Assembly: GCF_003033885.1 (NCBI RefSeq)
Contig: NZ_CP024081.1
Coordinates: forward strand, 514,232 to 578,231
Direction of reading: 5' to 3'
DNA: 64,000 bases
Origin: Pseudomonas rhizophila
GTDB lineage: Bacteria; Pseudomonadota; Gammaproteobacteria; Pseudomonadales; Pseudomonadaceae
Below are positions 18,774 through 27,368 of the stretch, one piece after another (position 1 is the stretch's first letter; the number at the start of each line of letters is the position of its first letter). The position numbers and the translations under genes are program-made. Below the pieces are notes generated by a model. The model was not told the DNA's origin and made no database searches. It worked only from the letters and a program-made list of their open reading frames with translations.

Positions 18774-19270
18774 GTGCGTACGCCGAACTGATGCAGGCGT
18801 GGCGCGTAGTTGAAATCTTCGTCGCCGTGTCGGGAATGATGATGGCCGCCGCCATACGCGCCGTGTTCCGGTTGGAACGGAGCCTCTATGTTTTCGGCAC
18901 TGGCACCCAGTTGCTCGAGCATCGCCTTGAGCACGTAATCGTCCAGCAGGCGCAGCCAGCCATCGCCCACTTGCAGGGCGACATGGCGATTGCCCAGGTG
19001 ATAGGCCGCGCGGGTCAGTTCAAATGCATTGGCGCAGGTGACATGCAGCAATTGTTCGGGGCGGGCGCAGACGCGCACGATGCGTCCGTCTTCAGCTTGC
19101 AGGCATTCGCCGTCGTATAACGGCGGCTGACCTCGCTCAAGGAACAACCCCACATCTTCACCCTCGGCACTGAAACAGCGCAGGCGGCTTTTGCTGCGGG
19201 CGTCGAAGGTCAGGTGCAGCTCGGCGTCCCAGCGGGGTTGAGTGTCGATTCTGCGGTGAATCACCAGCAT
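18770..19270 (-). CDS. ureE: Urease accessory nickel metallochaperone UreE
   Basis: A 166-residue UreE. The N-terminal domain opens MLVIHRRID, the central NAFELTRAAYHLGNRHVALQ segment contains the conserved His that binds Ni at the dimer interface, and the C-terminus is His-rich (GGGHHHSRHGDED). It delivers nickel to the UreDFG-apourease complex. The start at 19270 was chosen over an in-frame start 55 residues upstream because it matches the family opening and has GGAAG upstream. It is first gene of the ureEFG-ureJ row. Confidence 0.95.
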   Translation of the reverse strand: MLVIHRRIDTQPRWDAELHLTFDARSKSRLRCFSAEGEDVGLFLERGQPPLYDGECLQAEDGRIVRVCARPEQLLHVTCANAFELTRAAYHLGNRHVALQVGDGWLRLLDDYVLKAMLEQLGASAENIEAPFQPEHGAYGGGHHHSRHGDEDFNYAPRLHQFGVRT

Positions 19271-19385
19271 CGGAGTGCTTCCAGCAATGAACGGTGCTGT
19301 GTTTAGAGCAAGGGGCTTGCCAATCGAAGAAGGTGTAGGAAATAGCTGGGATGGCGTTTCAGGATGGGGCGGATTGCGTGCCGTT

Positions 19386-19414
19386 ATGGTGCGCTTGTCG
19401 ATATCGCGCACCAT
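19386..19414. promoter_or_regulatory. Perfect 9-base inverted repeat upstream of ureE
   Basis: ATGGTGCGC and GCGCACCAT are separated by 11 bases, centred about 130 bases upstream of the ureE start. The half-sites contain the GGTGC/GCACC bases used by NtrC but in the opposite order to a canonical site. It may be an operator; binding protein unknown. Confidence 0.4.
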
Positions 19415-19433
19415 TTTGCAGCTTTCGCGAAAC

Positions 19434-19524
19434 ACTGTGGGAGCGAGCCTGCTCGCGATATCAGTGCATCAGAAAATCAACGCTGACTGACCCACCGCTA
19501 TCGCGAGCAGGCTCGCTCCCACAA
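19434..19524. repeat. REPIN between desT-like gene and ureE
   Basis: An inverted REP pair with the shared spacer bases CTGACTGACCCACCGCTATC, located upstream of ureE and downstream of the regulator. Confidence 0.88.
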
Positions 19525-19541
19525 AGGAAACGTCTCGGTGG

Positions 19542-20174
19542 CTACTCGGTACTGCCCAGCCCTTGCCAATGTTTGAGGCCAATAAAGATGAACCGCAGTT
19601 GCTGGGTAATCTTCGCCTGGGGCGTGAGGTGTTCGGGGAGAGCGTGAGCGGGTGGGTCGATAATGTCAGGCAGGGTGGCGAACACGCTTTTGACGATCAG
19701 GTCGGCCATTACGCTCAAAGCGGCAAGGTCCAGGTGCTGCAACTTGGGCATCAATGCCAGGTCGGCGGCCAGGTCCGAGCTGATGCCTTCACGCAGACAG
19801 GCGATGGCCTTGCGCACGGGCAGCGAGCCGCCGTATTGCTCACGGGCCAAAAACAGGAATTGCGAACGGTTGGCTTGGACCACGTCGAGGAAAATACGCA
19901 CGGAGGCATCAATGATGCCGCCCATGACGAATTCGTTGTGGCGTACCAGCCGGATCGTTTCGCGAAAGGTCTGACCGACTTCGCTGACCAGAGCCAGGCC
20001 CAGTTGGTCCATGTCGTCGAAATGCCGGTAGAACCCGGTGGGTACGATGCCGGCGGTCCTGGCGACTTCGCGCAGGCTCAGGCTGCCGAACCCTCGGCCG
20101 CACTCCATCAAATGACGGGCTGCATCCATCAAGGCATTGCGGGTCTGTTGTTTCTGTTCGGCGCGGGGCAGCAT
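19542..20174 (-). CDS. TetR-family regulator, DesT/FabR-like
   Basis: A TetR protein of 210 residues from the chosen ATG (an in-frame GTG at 20210 would add 12). The helix-turn-helix covers SLSLREVARTAGIVPTGFYRHF. The whole sequence resembles P. aeruginosa DesT (acyl-CoA-sensing repressor of the desCB desaturase genes) as I remember it, including EQKQQTRNALMDAARHLME and LVVAREQYGGSLP-like segments. In P. aeruginosa desT also lies next to ureE. Here no desaturase genes are adjacent, so its target must be elsewhere or different. Regulation of unsaturated fatty acid balance is inferred. Confidence 0.8.
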   Translation of the reverse strand: MLPRAEQKQQTRNALMDAARHLMECGRGFGSLSLREVARTAGIVPTGFYRHFDDMDQLGLALVSEVGQTFRETIRLVRHNEFVMGGIIDASVRIFLDVVQANRSQFLFLAREQYGGSLPVRKAIACLREGISSDLAADLALMPKLQHLDLAALSVMADLIVKSVFATLPDIIDPPAHALPEHLTPQAKITQQLRFIFIGLKHWQGLGSTE

Positions 20175-20284
20175 CGCAGGGCTGACTTCTGATTCACGGA
20201 AGCGACGCACTCTAGCAAATCGGCTTTGCCGACGTCGAACGGTAGAGGGGGATATAGCGGGGAAAACGAGGTTCTCGGAAAGTC

Positions 20285-20314
20285 AAAAGCCCGATTGCAG
20301 GAATCGGGCTTTTT
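20285..20314 (-). terminator. Terminator of the repeat-protein gene
   Basis: The stem AAGCCCGATT / AATCGGGCTT with a five-base loop and flanking A/T runs lies 18 bases beyond the stop of the minus-strand repeat-protein gene. Confidence 0.88.
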
Positions 20315-20331
20315 TCCAGGCCACCATGGGC

Positions 20332-20796
20332 TCAGCTCACTGCGCTGTTGCGTTCGATCACACGGTCACCACCACCTTCGGCAATGGCGCCCTGTGGGGT
20401 GCGCTCGTAGCCACCTTCAACCAGGCCTTTTTCTTCCAGGCGGTCACGGCCACCTTCAGCGACTTCCTGACCCTGAGGGGTACGTTCGTAGCCACCTTCA
20501 GCCACTTCCTGGCCCTGAGGGGTACGTTCGTAGCCGCCTTCGGCTACTTCTTGACCTTGAGGGGTACGTTCGTAGCCGCCTTCAGCTACTTCTTGACCTT
20601 GAGGGGTACGTTCGTAGCCGCCTTCAGCCACTTCCTGACCTTGACGGGTCTGGTCGAAGCCATCTTCAGCAACGGTCTGGCTATAGACCGAACGGCTGTC
20701 TTTAACCTGCGGCGTGGCTTGTTCGGAGGCTGGCAGTGCGAAAGCAGTGGAGGCCAGCATTGAAAGGGTGAGGCTCATCAGTAATTGGCGTTTCAT
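20332..20796 (-). CDS. Secreted tandem-repeat protein (AEGGYERTPQG repeats)
   Basis: A 154-residue protein with a signal peptide (MKRQLLMSLTLSMLASTAFA, likely cleaved after residue 20). Residues 43-150 are eight repeats built on AEGG-x-[E/D]-R. Four central units are identical 14-mers EVAEGGYERTPQGQ encoded by nearly identical 42-base units (about 20475-20640); outer units diverge (AEDGFDQT, AEGGRDRLEEKG, AEGGGDRVIERN). The start at 20796 was chosen because AAGGAG is eight bases upstream; an ATG two codons earlier is too close. Similar Pseudomonas proteins are sometimes labelled phage infection protein, without clear function. It is charged and low-complexity, probably periplasmic, and monocistronic with its own terminator. 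Confidence 0.85.
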   Translation of the reverse strand: MKRQLLMSLTLSMLASTAFALPASEQATPQVKDSRSVYSQTVAEDGFDQTRQGQEVAEGGYERTPQGQEVAEGGYERTPQGQEVAEGGYERTPQGQEVAEGGYERTPQGQEVAEGGRDRLEEKGLVEGGYERTPQGAIAEGGGDRVIERNSAVS

Positions 20797-21182
20797 GATC
20801 ATTGCTCCTTGGGAGGGCGATAAAGTGGGTACGGAGGCAATGCTACTCTCGATAAGTCGATATAAAAGTTCATAAAGGCAATGGTAATAATCAACGGAAT
20901 TGATTGTTCTGTGGAAAGGCTCTAGAACGGGCCTTTGCGAGGCGTGGTTTTGCACCGCAGTGGGTATTTTGTACCCATTGATGCCACGCAAAAGTGCGGG
21001 GGCGGTAACAGGTAGTTGGCGGTTTGGTCAGGATTTTTTCAGTTTTTTGTACCGCCCGTCGCCCAAAGTGTTAAACCAGTTGGCCGTATCGCCAGTCCTA
21101 CTCTTCACAACGAGCCGATTACAGGCTCGTGTTTCCAAGGCGTCGCCGTCCGGACGCAGATTTGTCATCAGGAGCCTTGTGC
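20797..21182. other. Divergent intergenic region, no gene seen
   Basis: This 386-base stretch lies between the divergent repeat-protein and AsmA genes and should hold both promoters. It is A/T-richer near 20840-20900. No clear known operator or RNA element was recognised. Confidence 0.4.
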
Positions 21183-23258
21183 ATGACGCGCACCTCAAAA
21201 ATCTTCGCCTGGACCTTCGCCAGCCTTGTTTTCCTGCTGGCCGTATTGGTGCTGGTCATCGCGTTCTTCGATTGGAACCGGATAAAGCCGCCGCTCAATG
21301 CCAAGGTTTCCGAAGAGTTGCATCGCCCGTTCGCCATCAATGGCAACCTGGCGGTGGTCTGGCAGCGCGAACCGCTGGAAGGCGGCTGGCGGGCCTGGGT
21401 GCCGTGGCCCCATGTGGTGGCCGAAGACTTGAGCCTGGGCAACCCGGACTGGTCGAAAACTGCGCAAATGGTCACGCTCAAGCGCGTCGAATTACGCATT
21501 TCGCCCCTGGCCTTGCTGGCCCGGCGAGTGGCAATTCCCCGCATCGACCTGACCGAGCCCGACGCCAACCTGCAACGCCTGGCCGATGGTCGCGCCAACT
21601 GGACGTTCGAGTTCGATCCGAAAGACCCCGACGCCGAGCCGTCCAGCTGGGTCGTGGACATTGGTACCATCGGCTTTGACAAAGGCCATGTCACTATTGA
21701 TGACCAGACGCTGAAAACCCGCCTGGACCTGTTGATCGACCCGTTGGGCAAACCCATCCCGTTCAGCGATATCGTCGGCGACAATGCTGCGAAAAAAGCC
21801 CGGGACGCAGGTGCGGCTCCCCAGGATTATGCGTTTGCCTTCAAGGTCAACGGCCAGTACCACGGGCAGAACCTGGCAGGCTCCGGCAAGGTCGGTGGCC
21901 TGTTGGCTCTGCAGGATGCCTCGCAACCTTTTCCGTTGCAGGCTCAGGCGAAGATCGGTGATACCCGTGTCGAACTGGCCGGCACGCTGACCGACCCGAT
22001 GAACCTGGGGGCGCTGGATCTGCGCTTGAAGCTGGCCGGGAACAGCCTGGCCAATCTTTATCCGCTGACCGGCGTGACCCTGCCGGATTCGCCGCCCTAT
22101 TCCACCGATGGCCGCCTGATCGCCAAACTCCACGAGCCCGGCGGGGCACTGTTTCGTTATGAGGCCTTCAACGGCAAGATCGGCGATAGCGATATTCACG
22201 GTGACCTGGCCTACGTTGCCAGCCAGCCGCGGCCAAAACTCAGTGGCGCGCTGGTGTCCAATCAACTGTTGTTCAGCGACCTGGCCCCCCTGATCGGCGC
22301 CGATTCCAACGCCGAACAAAAGGCCCGAGGCGGCGCGAGCAAACAGCCGTCCGACAAAGTGCTGCCCGTGGAAGAGTTTCGTACCGAGCGCTGGGGCGTG
22401 ATGGATGCCGATGTGGAGTTCACTGGCAAACGAATCGTCCACAGTGAGCAGTTACCGTTCACCGACCTTTACACGCATCTGGTGCTCAACGACGGCCAAC
22501 TAAGCCTTGAGCCCCTGCGCTTCGGTGTGGCCGGTGGCCGGCTCGACGCGCAGATCCGCCTCAACGGCCGCACCCGGCCCCTTGAGGGACAGGCGAAGCT
22601 GACGGCGCGGGGTTTCAAGCTCAAGGAGTTGTTCCCCGGTTTCGCGCCGATGAAAACCAGCTTCGGTGAGCTGAACGGCGATGCCGATATCACCGGCCGT
22701 GGCAATTCGGTGGCGGCGTTGCTGGGCACCTCCAACGGCACGTTGAAAATGCTCATCAACGACGGCGCCATCAGTCGGGAGCTGATGGAACTGGCGGGGC
22801 TGAACGTCGGTAACTATGTGGTGGGGAAAATCTTTGGCGACGAGGAAGTGAAGATCAACTGCGCGGCGGCGGACTTCGACATCAAGACCGGCCTGGCGAC
22901 CACTCGCCTGTTCGTGTTCGACACGGCGAACGCGATCATTTATGTCGATGGCACGGCGAACATGGCCACCGAACAACTGGACCTGACCATCACTCCGGAG
23001 TCCAAGGGCTGGCGCTTGATTTCCCTGCGCTCGCCCTTGTACGTGCGCGGCACCTTCGCCAAGCCCGCGGCGGGCGTCAAGGCCGTGCCGTTGATGCTGC
23101 GTGGGGCCGGGATGGTGGCGCTGGGCGTCATTGCCGCGCCGGCGGCCGGGTTGTTGGCCCTGGTTGCGCCCAGCGGTGGCGAGCCGAACCAGTGTGCGCC
23201 GTTGCTGGAGCAGATGAAGGCCGGCAAGGCACCGGTGACGGTCAAACCAACCCGCTAG
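21183..23258 (+). CDS. AsmA-family protein
   Basis: A 691-residue protein with one N-terminal membrane anchor (about residues 7-28) followed by a long periplasmic region. AsmA features are VLELRI-type early beta segments (LKRVELRISPLALLARRVAIPRI), ANLQRLADGRANWTF, and a C-terminal AsmA_2 half with LRFGVAGGRLDAQIRLNGR and LDLTITPESKG. AsmA-like proteins are now thought to move phospholipids between inner and outer membranes. The start at 21183 has AGGAG nine bases upstream. It stands alone. Confidence 0.9.
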   Translation: MTRTSKIFAWTFASLVFLLAVLVLVIAFFDWNRIKPPLNAKVSEELHRPFAINGNLAVVWQREPLEGGWRAWVPWPHVVAEDLSLGNPDWSKTAQMVTLKRVELRISPLALLARRVAIPRIDLTEPDANLQRLADGRANWTFEFDPKDPDAEPSSWVVDIGTIGFDKGHVTIDDQTLKTRLDLLIDPLGKPIPFSDIVGDNAAKKARDAGAAPQDYAFAFKVNGQYHGQNLAGSGKVGGLLALQDASQPFPLQAQAKIGDTRVELAGTLTDPMNLGALDLRLKLAGNSLANLYPLTGVTLPDSPPYSTDGRLIAKLHEPGGALFRYEAFNGKIGDSDIHGDLAYVASQPRPKLSGALVSNQLLFSDLAPLIGADSNAEQKARGGASKQPSDKVLPVEEFRTERWGVMDADVEFTGKRIVHSEQLPFTDLYTHLVLNDGQLSLEPLRFGVAGGRLDAQIRLNGRTRPLEGQAKLTARGFKLKELFPGFAPMKTSFGELNGDADITGRGNSVAALLGTSNGTLKMLINDGAISRELMELAGLNVGNYVVGKIFGDEEVKINCAAADFDIKTGLATTRLFVFDTANAIIYVDGTANMATEQLDLTITPESKGWRLISLRSPLYVRGTFAKPAAGVKAVPLMLRGAGMVALGVIAAPAAGLLALVAPSGGEPNQCAPLLEQMKAGKAPVTVKPTR

Positions 23259-23286
23259 CCAGGCTTTGCGGTGAGGTTACTGGCCC

Positions 23287-23362
23287 CATCGCGAGCAGGC
23301 TCGCTCCCACATCGACCGCGACAGGACACGATTCAATGGGGGAGCGAGCCTGCTCGCGATAG
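23287..23362. repeat. REPIN between asmA-like and bacterioferritin-like genes
   Basis: An inverted REP pair in a convergent intergenic gap. The second arm has GGGGGAGC instead of GTGGGAGC. Confidence 0.86.
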
Positions 23363-23367
23363 CGGTA

Positions 23368-23898
23368 TTACAAATCGGCCAGGATGTCGGCCATGTCATC
23401 GGCATGCTCTTCTTCCTGAGCCAGGATGTCTTCGAAGATTCGCCGGGTGGTCGGGTCCTTTTCGCCGATGTACTGGATGATTTCCCGGTAGCTGTCGATG
23501 GCGATCCGTTCGGCGACCAGGTCTTCGTAGACCATTTCCTTGAGGGTGTTCCCCGCCACGTACTGGGCGTGGGAGTTACGGGTTAACAGGTCGGGGTTGA
23601 ACTCCGGCTCGCCGCCCAACTGCACAATGCGCTCAGCGAGCTTGTCGGCGTGTTCGGCTTCCTGGTTGGCGTGTTCGAGAAACTCGCTGGCCGCCACGCT
23701 GGCCTTGAGGCCGGTGGCCATGAAGTAGTGGCGCTTGTAGCGCAGCACGCACACCAGCTCCGTGGCCAGCGCTTCATTGAGCAGGCGAATGACTTCCGGT
23801 CGATCGGCGCTGTAGCCCTCGGTCACCGCGCCGTTCTGCACGTTCTGCCGTGCCCGTTCGCGCAGGGTGGTTACATCGGATAGGTGCATGTCACTCAT
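23368..23898 (-). CDS. Ferritin-like/bacterioferritin-family protein
   Basis: A 176-residue four-helix-bundle protein. Diiron-type residues are visible in each helix: the Glu of EALATELVCVLRY, E-x6-E..H in EFLEHANQEAEHADK, the Glu of EDLVAERIAID and EEEHADD at the C-terminus. It is a little longer than ordinary bacterioferritin and P. aeruginosa has a similar gene in this neighbourhood. Iron storage or detoxification is likely; haem binding cannot be judged. The start MSDMHLSD at 23898 has AGGAG upstream, while the longer frame overlaps the next gene's end. Confidence 0.85.
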   Translation of the reverse strand: MSDMHLSDVTTLRERARQNVQNGAVTEGYSADRPEVIRLLNEALATELVCVLRYKRHYFMATGLKASVAASEFLEHANQEAEHADKLAERIVQLGGEPEFNPDLLTRNSHAQYVAGNTLKEMVYEDLVAERIAIDSYREIIQYIGEKDPTTRRIFEDILAQEEEHADDMADILADL

Positions 23899-23954
23899 AG
23901 CATTCTCCTGGAGGCTGATCCGGTAGGGCGTCACGCTCTGTTGGCGTGATCGCT

Positions 23955-24896
23955 CTAAATCTGAGTGACGCGATCCTCGAAAAGTTTTACCGAATTTTTC
24001 AGTGCATGAGCGGACTGCCGCGCCTCTTCCTCCAGCCACTGGAAGAATGCCCGCACCGGCGGATGGCGTTCACGGCCTGGAACGCACAGGGCACTGTAGC
24101 CAGCGCCGTTGACCTGAATCTGCGGCCGATAAGCCACCAACAGGCCACTGGCGAGGCTTTCGGAAGCGAGGATGTTGCTCGCCAGTACCAGGCCTTGCCC
24201 GGCTATCGCCGCTTGCAGGGCGTAATGCTCCTCATCGTACTCGCGCATGCAAGGTTGCCGGGCCAGCCAGGTTTCGCCGGCCTGAGCGCACCAGGCTTCC
24301 CAGCCATGGGCATACAGTTTGGAATTGTGCCAGCGCACGCTGATCAGCGTGGGCTGCCTCTGCGCGGCCAGGGCCACTTGTTCCGGCGAGCCGTACACGC
24401 CGAAGTGTTCATCGAAAAGGCACAGGCCGTACAGGTTCGGGTAGCTGTCCAGGCTGTAGCGCACCACCAGATCGACGCTGGCGTCCTGATGCAGATCGAC
24501 CACTTCGCAGTGGGTGTCCAGGCGCACGTTGATATTCGGATGACGCGCATAAAACCGGCCCAGGCGCGGCACCAGCCACAGGGTGGCAAACGCTGCGGTG
24601 GTGGACAGTGTCAGGTGAGTGTTGGTGCGTTGCGGGCGCAGGGTGTCGACGCTTTGCGCCACTTCCAGCAGGGCCCCGTGCAGGCTGTGGAACAAGCGTT
24701 GGCCGCCGTCGGTGAGCCGCACCTGGCGCGGCTGGCGTTCGAACAGCTGCACACCTAGCCAGGTTTCCAGGGCGCGGATCTGATGGGAAACCGCTGTGGG
24801 TGTCACCGACAGCTCCGCCGCCGCAGCCTTGAAGCTGAGCAGCCGTGCGGCAGACTCAAAGGCCCGCAGTGCGTTGAGGGGCAGCGTGGCAAACAT
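23955..24896 (-). CDS. LysR-family regulator (GcvA-like)
   Basis: A 313-residue LysR protein. The DNA-binding part spans residues 6-65 (LNALRAFESAARLLSFKAAAAEL, then PTAVSHQIRALETWL). The effector domain begins near TLSTTAAFATLWLVPRLGRF, the GcvA-like pattern. It is divergent from the azoreductase gene with a 138-base gap and is likely to control it. The signal is unknown. Confidence 0.88.
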   Translation of the reverse strand: MFATLPLNALRAFESAARLLSFKAAAAELSVTPTAVSHQIRALETWLGVQLFERQPRQVRLTDGGQRLFHSLHGALLEVAQSVDTLRPQRTNTHLTLSTTAAFATLWLVPRLGRFYARHPNINVRLDTHCEVVDLHQDASVDLVVRYSLDSYPNLYGLCLFDEHFGVYGSPEQVALAAQRQPTLISVRWHNSKLYAHGWEAWCAQAGETWLARQPCMREYDEEHYALQAAIAGQGLVLASNILASESLASGLLVAYRPQIQVNGAGYSALCVPGRERHPPVRAFFQWLEEEARQSAHALKNSVKLFEDRVTQI

Positions 24897-25034
24897 TACT
24901 GATCTCCTGAAGTGCCATGGGTGAAATTAACTCATCTTGCGTGACGAGCCCTCATTTGCCCGGCTACCGCGTTGGACATCAAGCTTTAAGCCGAAAGGTT
25001 CTATTGATTGTAGTCGCAACCCAAGGAGATTCAG

Positions 25035-25673
25035 ATGAGCAAAATTCTTGTCGTGCATGGCAGCCCTCGTGGCGAGCGTTCTCACTCCCGACGCTTGACC
25101 GAAAGCTTTGTCTCGGCCTGGCAGGCGGCCCATCCGCACTCCCAGTTGAGCCGGCGCGAAGTGGGGCGCACCGTGATTCCTCCGGTCAACGAAGCGTTCA
25201 TCGCGGCGGCGTTCTACCCCGAACCGCAAGCCCGACCGTTGACCATGCAGGCGGATCTGGCACTCAGTGATGCATTGGTGACGGAATTGCAGGCCCATGA
25301 TCGGTTGGTCATCTCCGCGCCCATGCACAACTTCAGCGTGCCCAGCGGTGTAAAAGCCTGGATCGACCAGATCGTGCGGATCGGGCTGACGTTCAACCAC
25401 AGCCTGGATAACGGTGTGTCGCAGTACGAACCGCTGGTACTGGGCAAGAAAGCGCTGATCGTGACCAGTCGTGGCGACTTCGGTTTCGGGCCGGGTGGTC
25501 AGCTTGAAGGGATGAACCACGCCGACACGCTGCTGCGCACCGTGCTGGGTTTTATCGGTATCACCGATGTGACGGTGGTTGCCGCCGAAGGTGAGGAGTC
25601 GGCTGAGCGCAGTTTCGCCCAATCCTGTGCCGAGGCCGAGCAACGCTTGCTGGGGTTGGCGCAGACGTTCTGA
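25035..25673 (+). CDS. FMN-dependent NADH-azoreductase/quinone reductase family
   Basis: A 212-residue flavodoxin-like oxidoreductase of the AzoR family. The FMN phosphate loop [13 protein letters not shown] is at residues 10-22 and the isoalloxazine-binding segment [22 protein letters not shown] near 95-116; [12 protein letters not shown] follows. Such enzymes reduce quinones or azo compounds by two electrons. A textbook AAGGAG precedes the ATG. Divergent LysR gene suggests induction by an aromatic or quinone compound. The exact paralogue cannot be told. Confidence 0.88.
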   Translation: MSKILVVHGSPRGERSHSRRLTESFVSAWQAAHPHSQLSRREVGRTVIPPVNEAFIAAAFYPEPQARPLTMQADLALSDALVTELQAHDRLVISAPMHNFSVPSGVKAWIDQIVRIGLTFNHSLDNGVSQYEPLVLGKKALIVTSRGDFGFGPGGQLEGMNHADTLLRTVLGFIGITDVTVVAAEGEESAERSFAQSCAEAEQRLLGLAQTF

Positions 25674-25742
25674 TGGCGCGGGTGTCATAGACTGGTCATC
25701 ATCGATACCGATGCTGACCACCTATTGATCAAGGATGTCGCC

Positions 25743-26633
25743 ATGTCACAACAGTGCGCCACTCGTTACCCGCTGGTGCTGGTCCCCGGAATGCTCGGGT
25801 TCATTCGTCTGGTGCTGTATCCGTATTGGTACGGGATCGTCTCGGCGTTGCGCCGGGGTGGGGCAGTGGTGGTTGCTGTGCAGGTGTCACCGCTGCACTC
25901 ATCCGAGGTGCGCGGCGAGCAGTTGCTCGCGCGGATCGAGGAGATCCTCACGCAAACCGGTGCGCAGAAGGTCAACCTGATCGGCCACAGCCAGGGCGCC
26001 CTCACGGCACGCTACGCGGCGGCCAAGCGCCCGGACCTGGTGGCATCGGTCACTTCGGTGGCCGGCACCAACCATGGGTCCGAGCTGGCTGATTACCTGC
26101 AGGCCCATTACCCGGCCAACAGCGCCAAGGGTCGCCTGCTCAGTGCTTTGCTGCGGTTGATCGGCGCCCTGATGAGCCTGCTGGAAACCGGTTATCGCGG
26201 GCCCCGGTTGCCGGTGGATATCCAGGCGTCCCACGCCTCTCTCACTACCGCGGGCGTGGCCCTGTTCAACCAGCAGTATCCCCAGGGCCTGCCGGAAACG
26301 TGGGGCGGGAACGGACCGGAAGTGGTCAATGGCGTGCGTTATTACTCCTGGTCCGGAACCTTGCAGCCAGGCAAGACCAACAGGGGGCGTAACCTGTTTG
26401 ATGGCACCCACCGGAGCTGCCGGCTGTTCGCCCGCACTTTCGTGCGTGAGGCCGGGCAGTGCGACGGCATGGTCGGGCGTTACAGCTCGCATTTGGGCAC
26501 GGTGATCGGCGATGACTATCCGCTGGATCACTTCGATATCATCAACCAGTCGCTGGGGCTGGTGGGCAAGGGCGCCGAGCCGGTTCGCTTGTTCGTCGAG
26601 CATGCGCAGCGGTTGAAGGCTGCCGGCGTGTAG
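25743..26633 (+). CDS. Triacylglycerol lipase-like alpha/beta hydrolase
   Basis: A 296-residue hydrolase that resembles secreted family I lipases: YPLVLVPGMLGF (oxyanion region), EVRGEQLL, and the nucleophile elbow LIGHSQGAL with Ser83, followed by YAAAKRPDLVASVTSVAGTNHGS. A late DHFDIINQSLG carries the probable catalytic His, and an Asp lies in the preceding CDGMVGRYSSHLG region. No signal peptide is visible from either possible start, and no lipase foldase gene is adjacent, unlike LipA systems. The start at 25743 has AAGGA eight bases upstream. It is probably an intracellular or non-classically exported lipase. Confidence 0.85.
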   Translation: MSQQCATRYPLVLVPGMLGFIRLVLYPYWYGIVSALRRGGAVVVAVQVSPLHSSEVRGEQLLARIEEILTQTGAQKVNLIGHSQGALTARYAAAKRPDLVASVTSVAGTNHGSELADYLQAHYPANSAKGRLLSALLRLIGALMSLLETGYRGPRLPVDIQASHASLTTAGVALFNQQYPQGLPETWGGNGPEVVNGVRYYSWSGTLQPGKTNRGRNLFDGTHRSCRLFARTFVREAGQCDGMVGRYSSHLGTVIGDDYPLDHFDIINQSLGLVGKGAEPVRLFVEHAQRLKAAGV

Positions 26634-26655
26634 GGCTTCAGGTCGGGTTGTCCGT

Positions 26656-26742
26656 CATCGCGAGCAGGCTCGCTCCCACATTCGGATTGGGTTTCTTCTG
26701 GCGGAGTGCGGTCAACTGTGGGAGCGAGCCTGCTCGCGATGA
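26656..26742. repeat. REPIN downstream of the lipase gene
   Basis: An inverted REP pair lies between the lipase and psiF genes. Confidence 0.9.
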
Positions 26743-26846
26743 CGGTCAATCAGGCACGGAAATTCGCGCAGATGAAGGTGTAACAGGCGTTGTCTACACT
26801 GCACCTCATCGCCGTACCCATCGTGCGGCAGCCAGGAGAAAACATC

Positions 26847-27137
26847 ATGAAGATGCTGCGTGTTCCTTTGTTGGTGATCGGGTTGCTGCTGTCTTCCCAG
26901 GGTTTCGCCGCCACGGCCCAACAGAACAAGATGACCACCTGCAATGCCGACGCCACCGCCAAGGCCCTCAAGGGCGACGAGCGCAAAGCCTTCATGAGCA
27001 ACTGCCTCAAGGCCACCCCCGTCGATGCCAGCACCCCGCAGGAACGCATGAAAACCTGCAACGCCACGGCCACGACCCAGGCACTGAAAGGCGATGCGCG
27101 TAAAGCGTTCATGAGTGAGTGTCTGAAGAAAAAATAA
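26847..27137 (+). CDS. psiF: PsiF-repeat protein
   Basis: A 96-residue secreted protein with a signal peptide ending FAAT near residue 23. It has two PsiF repeats, each with the pattern CNADATAKALKGDERKAFMSNCL and a matching second copy, so four conserved cysteines. PsiF is phosphate-starvation inducible in E. coli; its function is unknown. The start at 26847 has AGGAG eight bases upstream; an earlier ATG would begin in the leader. No Pho box was recognised. Confidence 0.88.
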   Translation: MKMLRVPLLVIGLLLSSQGFAATAQQNKMTTCNADATAKALKGDERKAFMSNCLKATPVDASTPQERMKTCNATATTQALKGDARKAFMSECLKKK

Positions 27138-27168
27138 CCGCCGGGATTTTTTCAGACGGTGAAGGCCT

Positions 27169-27242
27169 CATCGCGAGCAGGCTCGCTTCCACAGTTGATT
27201 TGCACTGCCCGGTCCATTGTGGGAGCGAGCCTGCTCGCGATG
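27169..27242. repeat. REPIN downstream of psiF
   Basis: An inverted REP pair with one changed arm (CTCGCTTCCAC). Confidence 0.87.
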
Positions 27243-27368
27243 GGGCCGGCAAAGGCGCTACAAAAAACACCTGCACTGTGATCGAGGTCAGCCGATACAA
27301 TCCCTAGTGCTGTTGGTGGAACGCTGGCAGACTGCCGATCCTTTCACGCCGTTTTGTTCTGAGGCTGT

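Noticed and set aside
20453..20660. CRISPR array
   Set aside because: The 42-base repeats are contiguous, without spacers, and encode a protein repeat.
20226..20705. A repeat-containing frame on the plus strand (SHLQ-like repeats)
   Set aside because: It only mirrors the 42-base repeats of the secreted repeat protein; that protein has a signal peptide, ribosome site and terminator on the minus strand.
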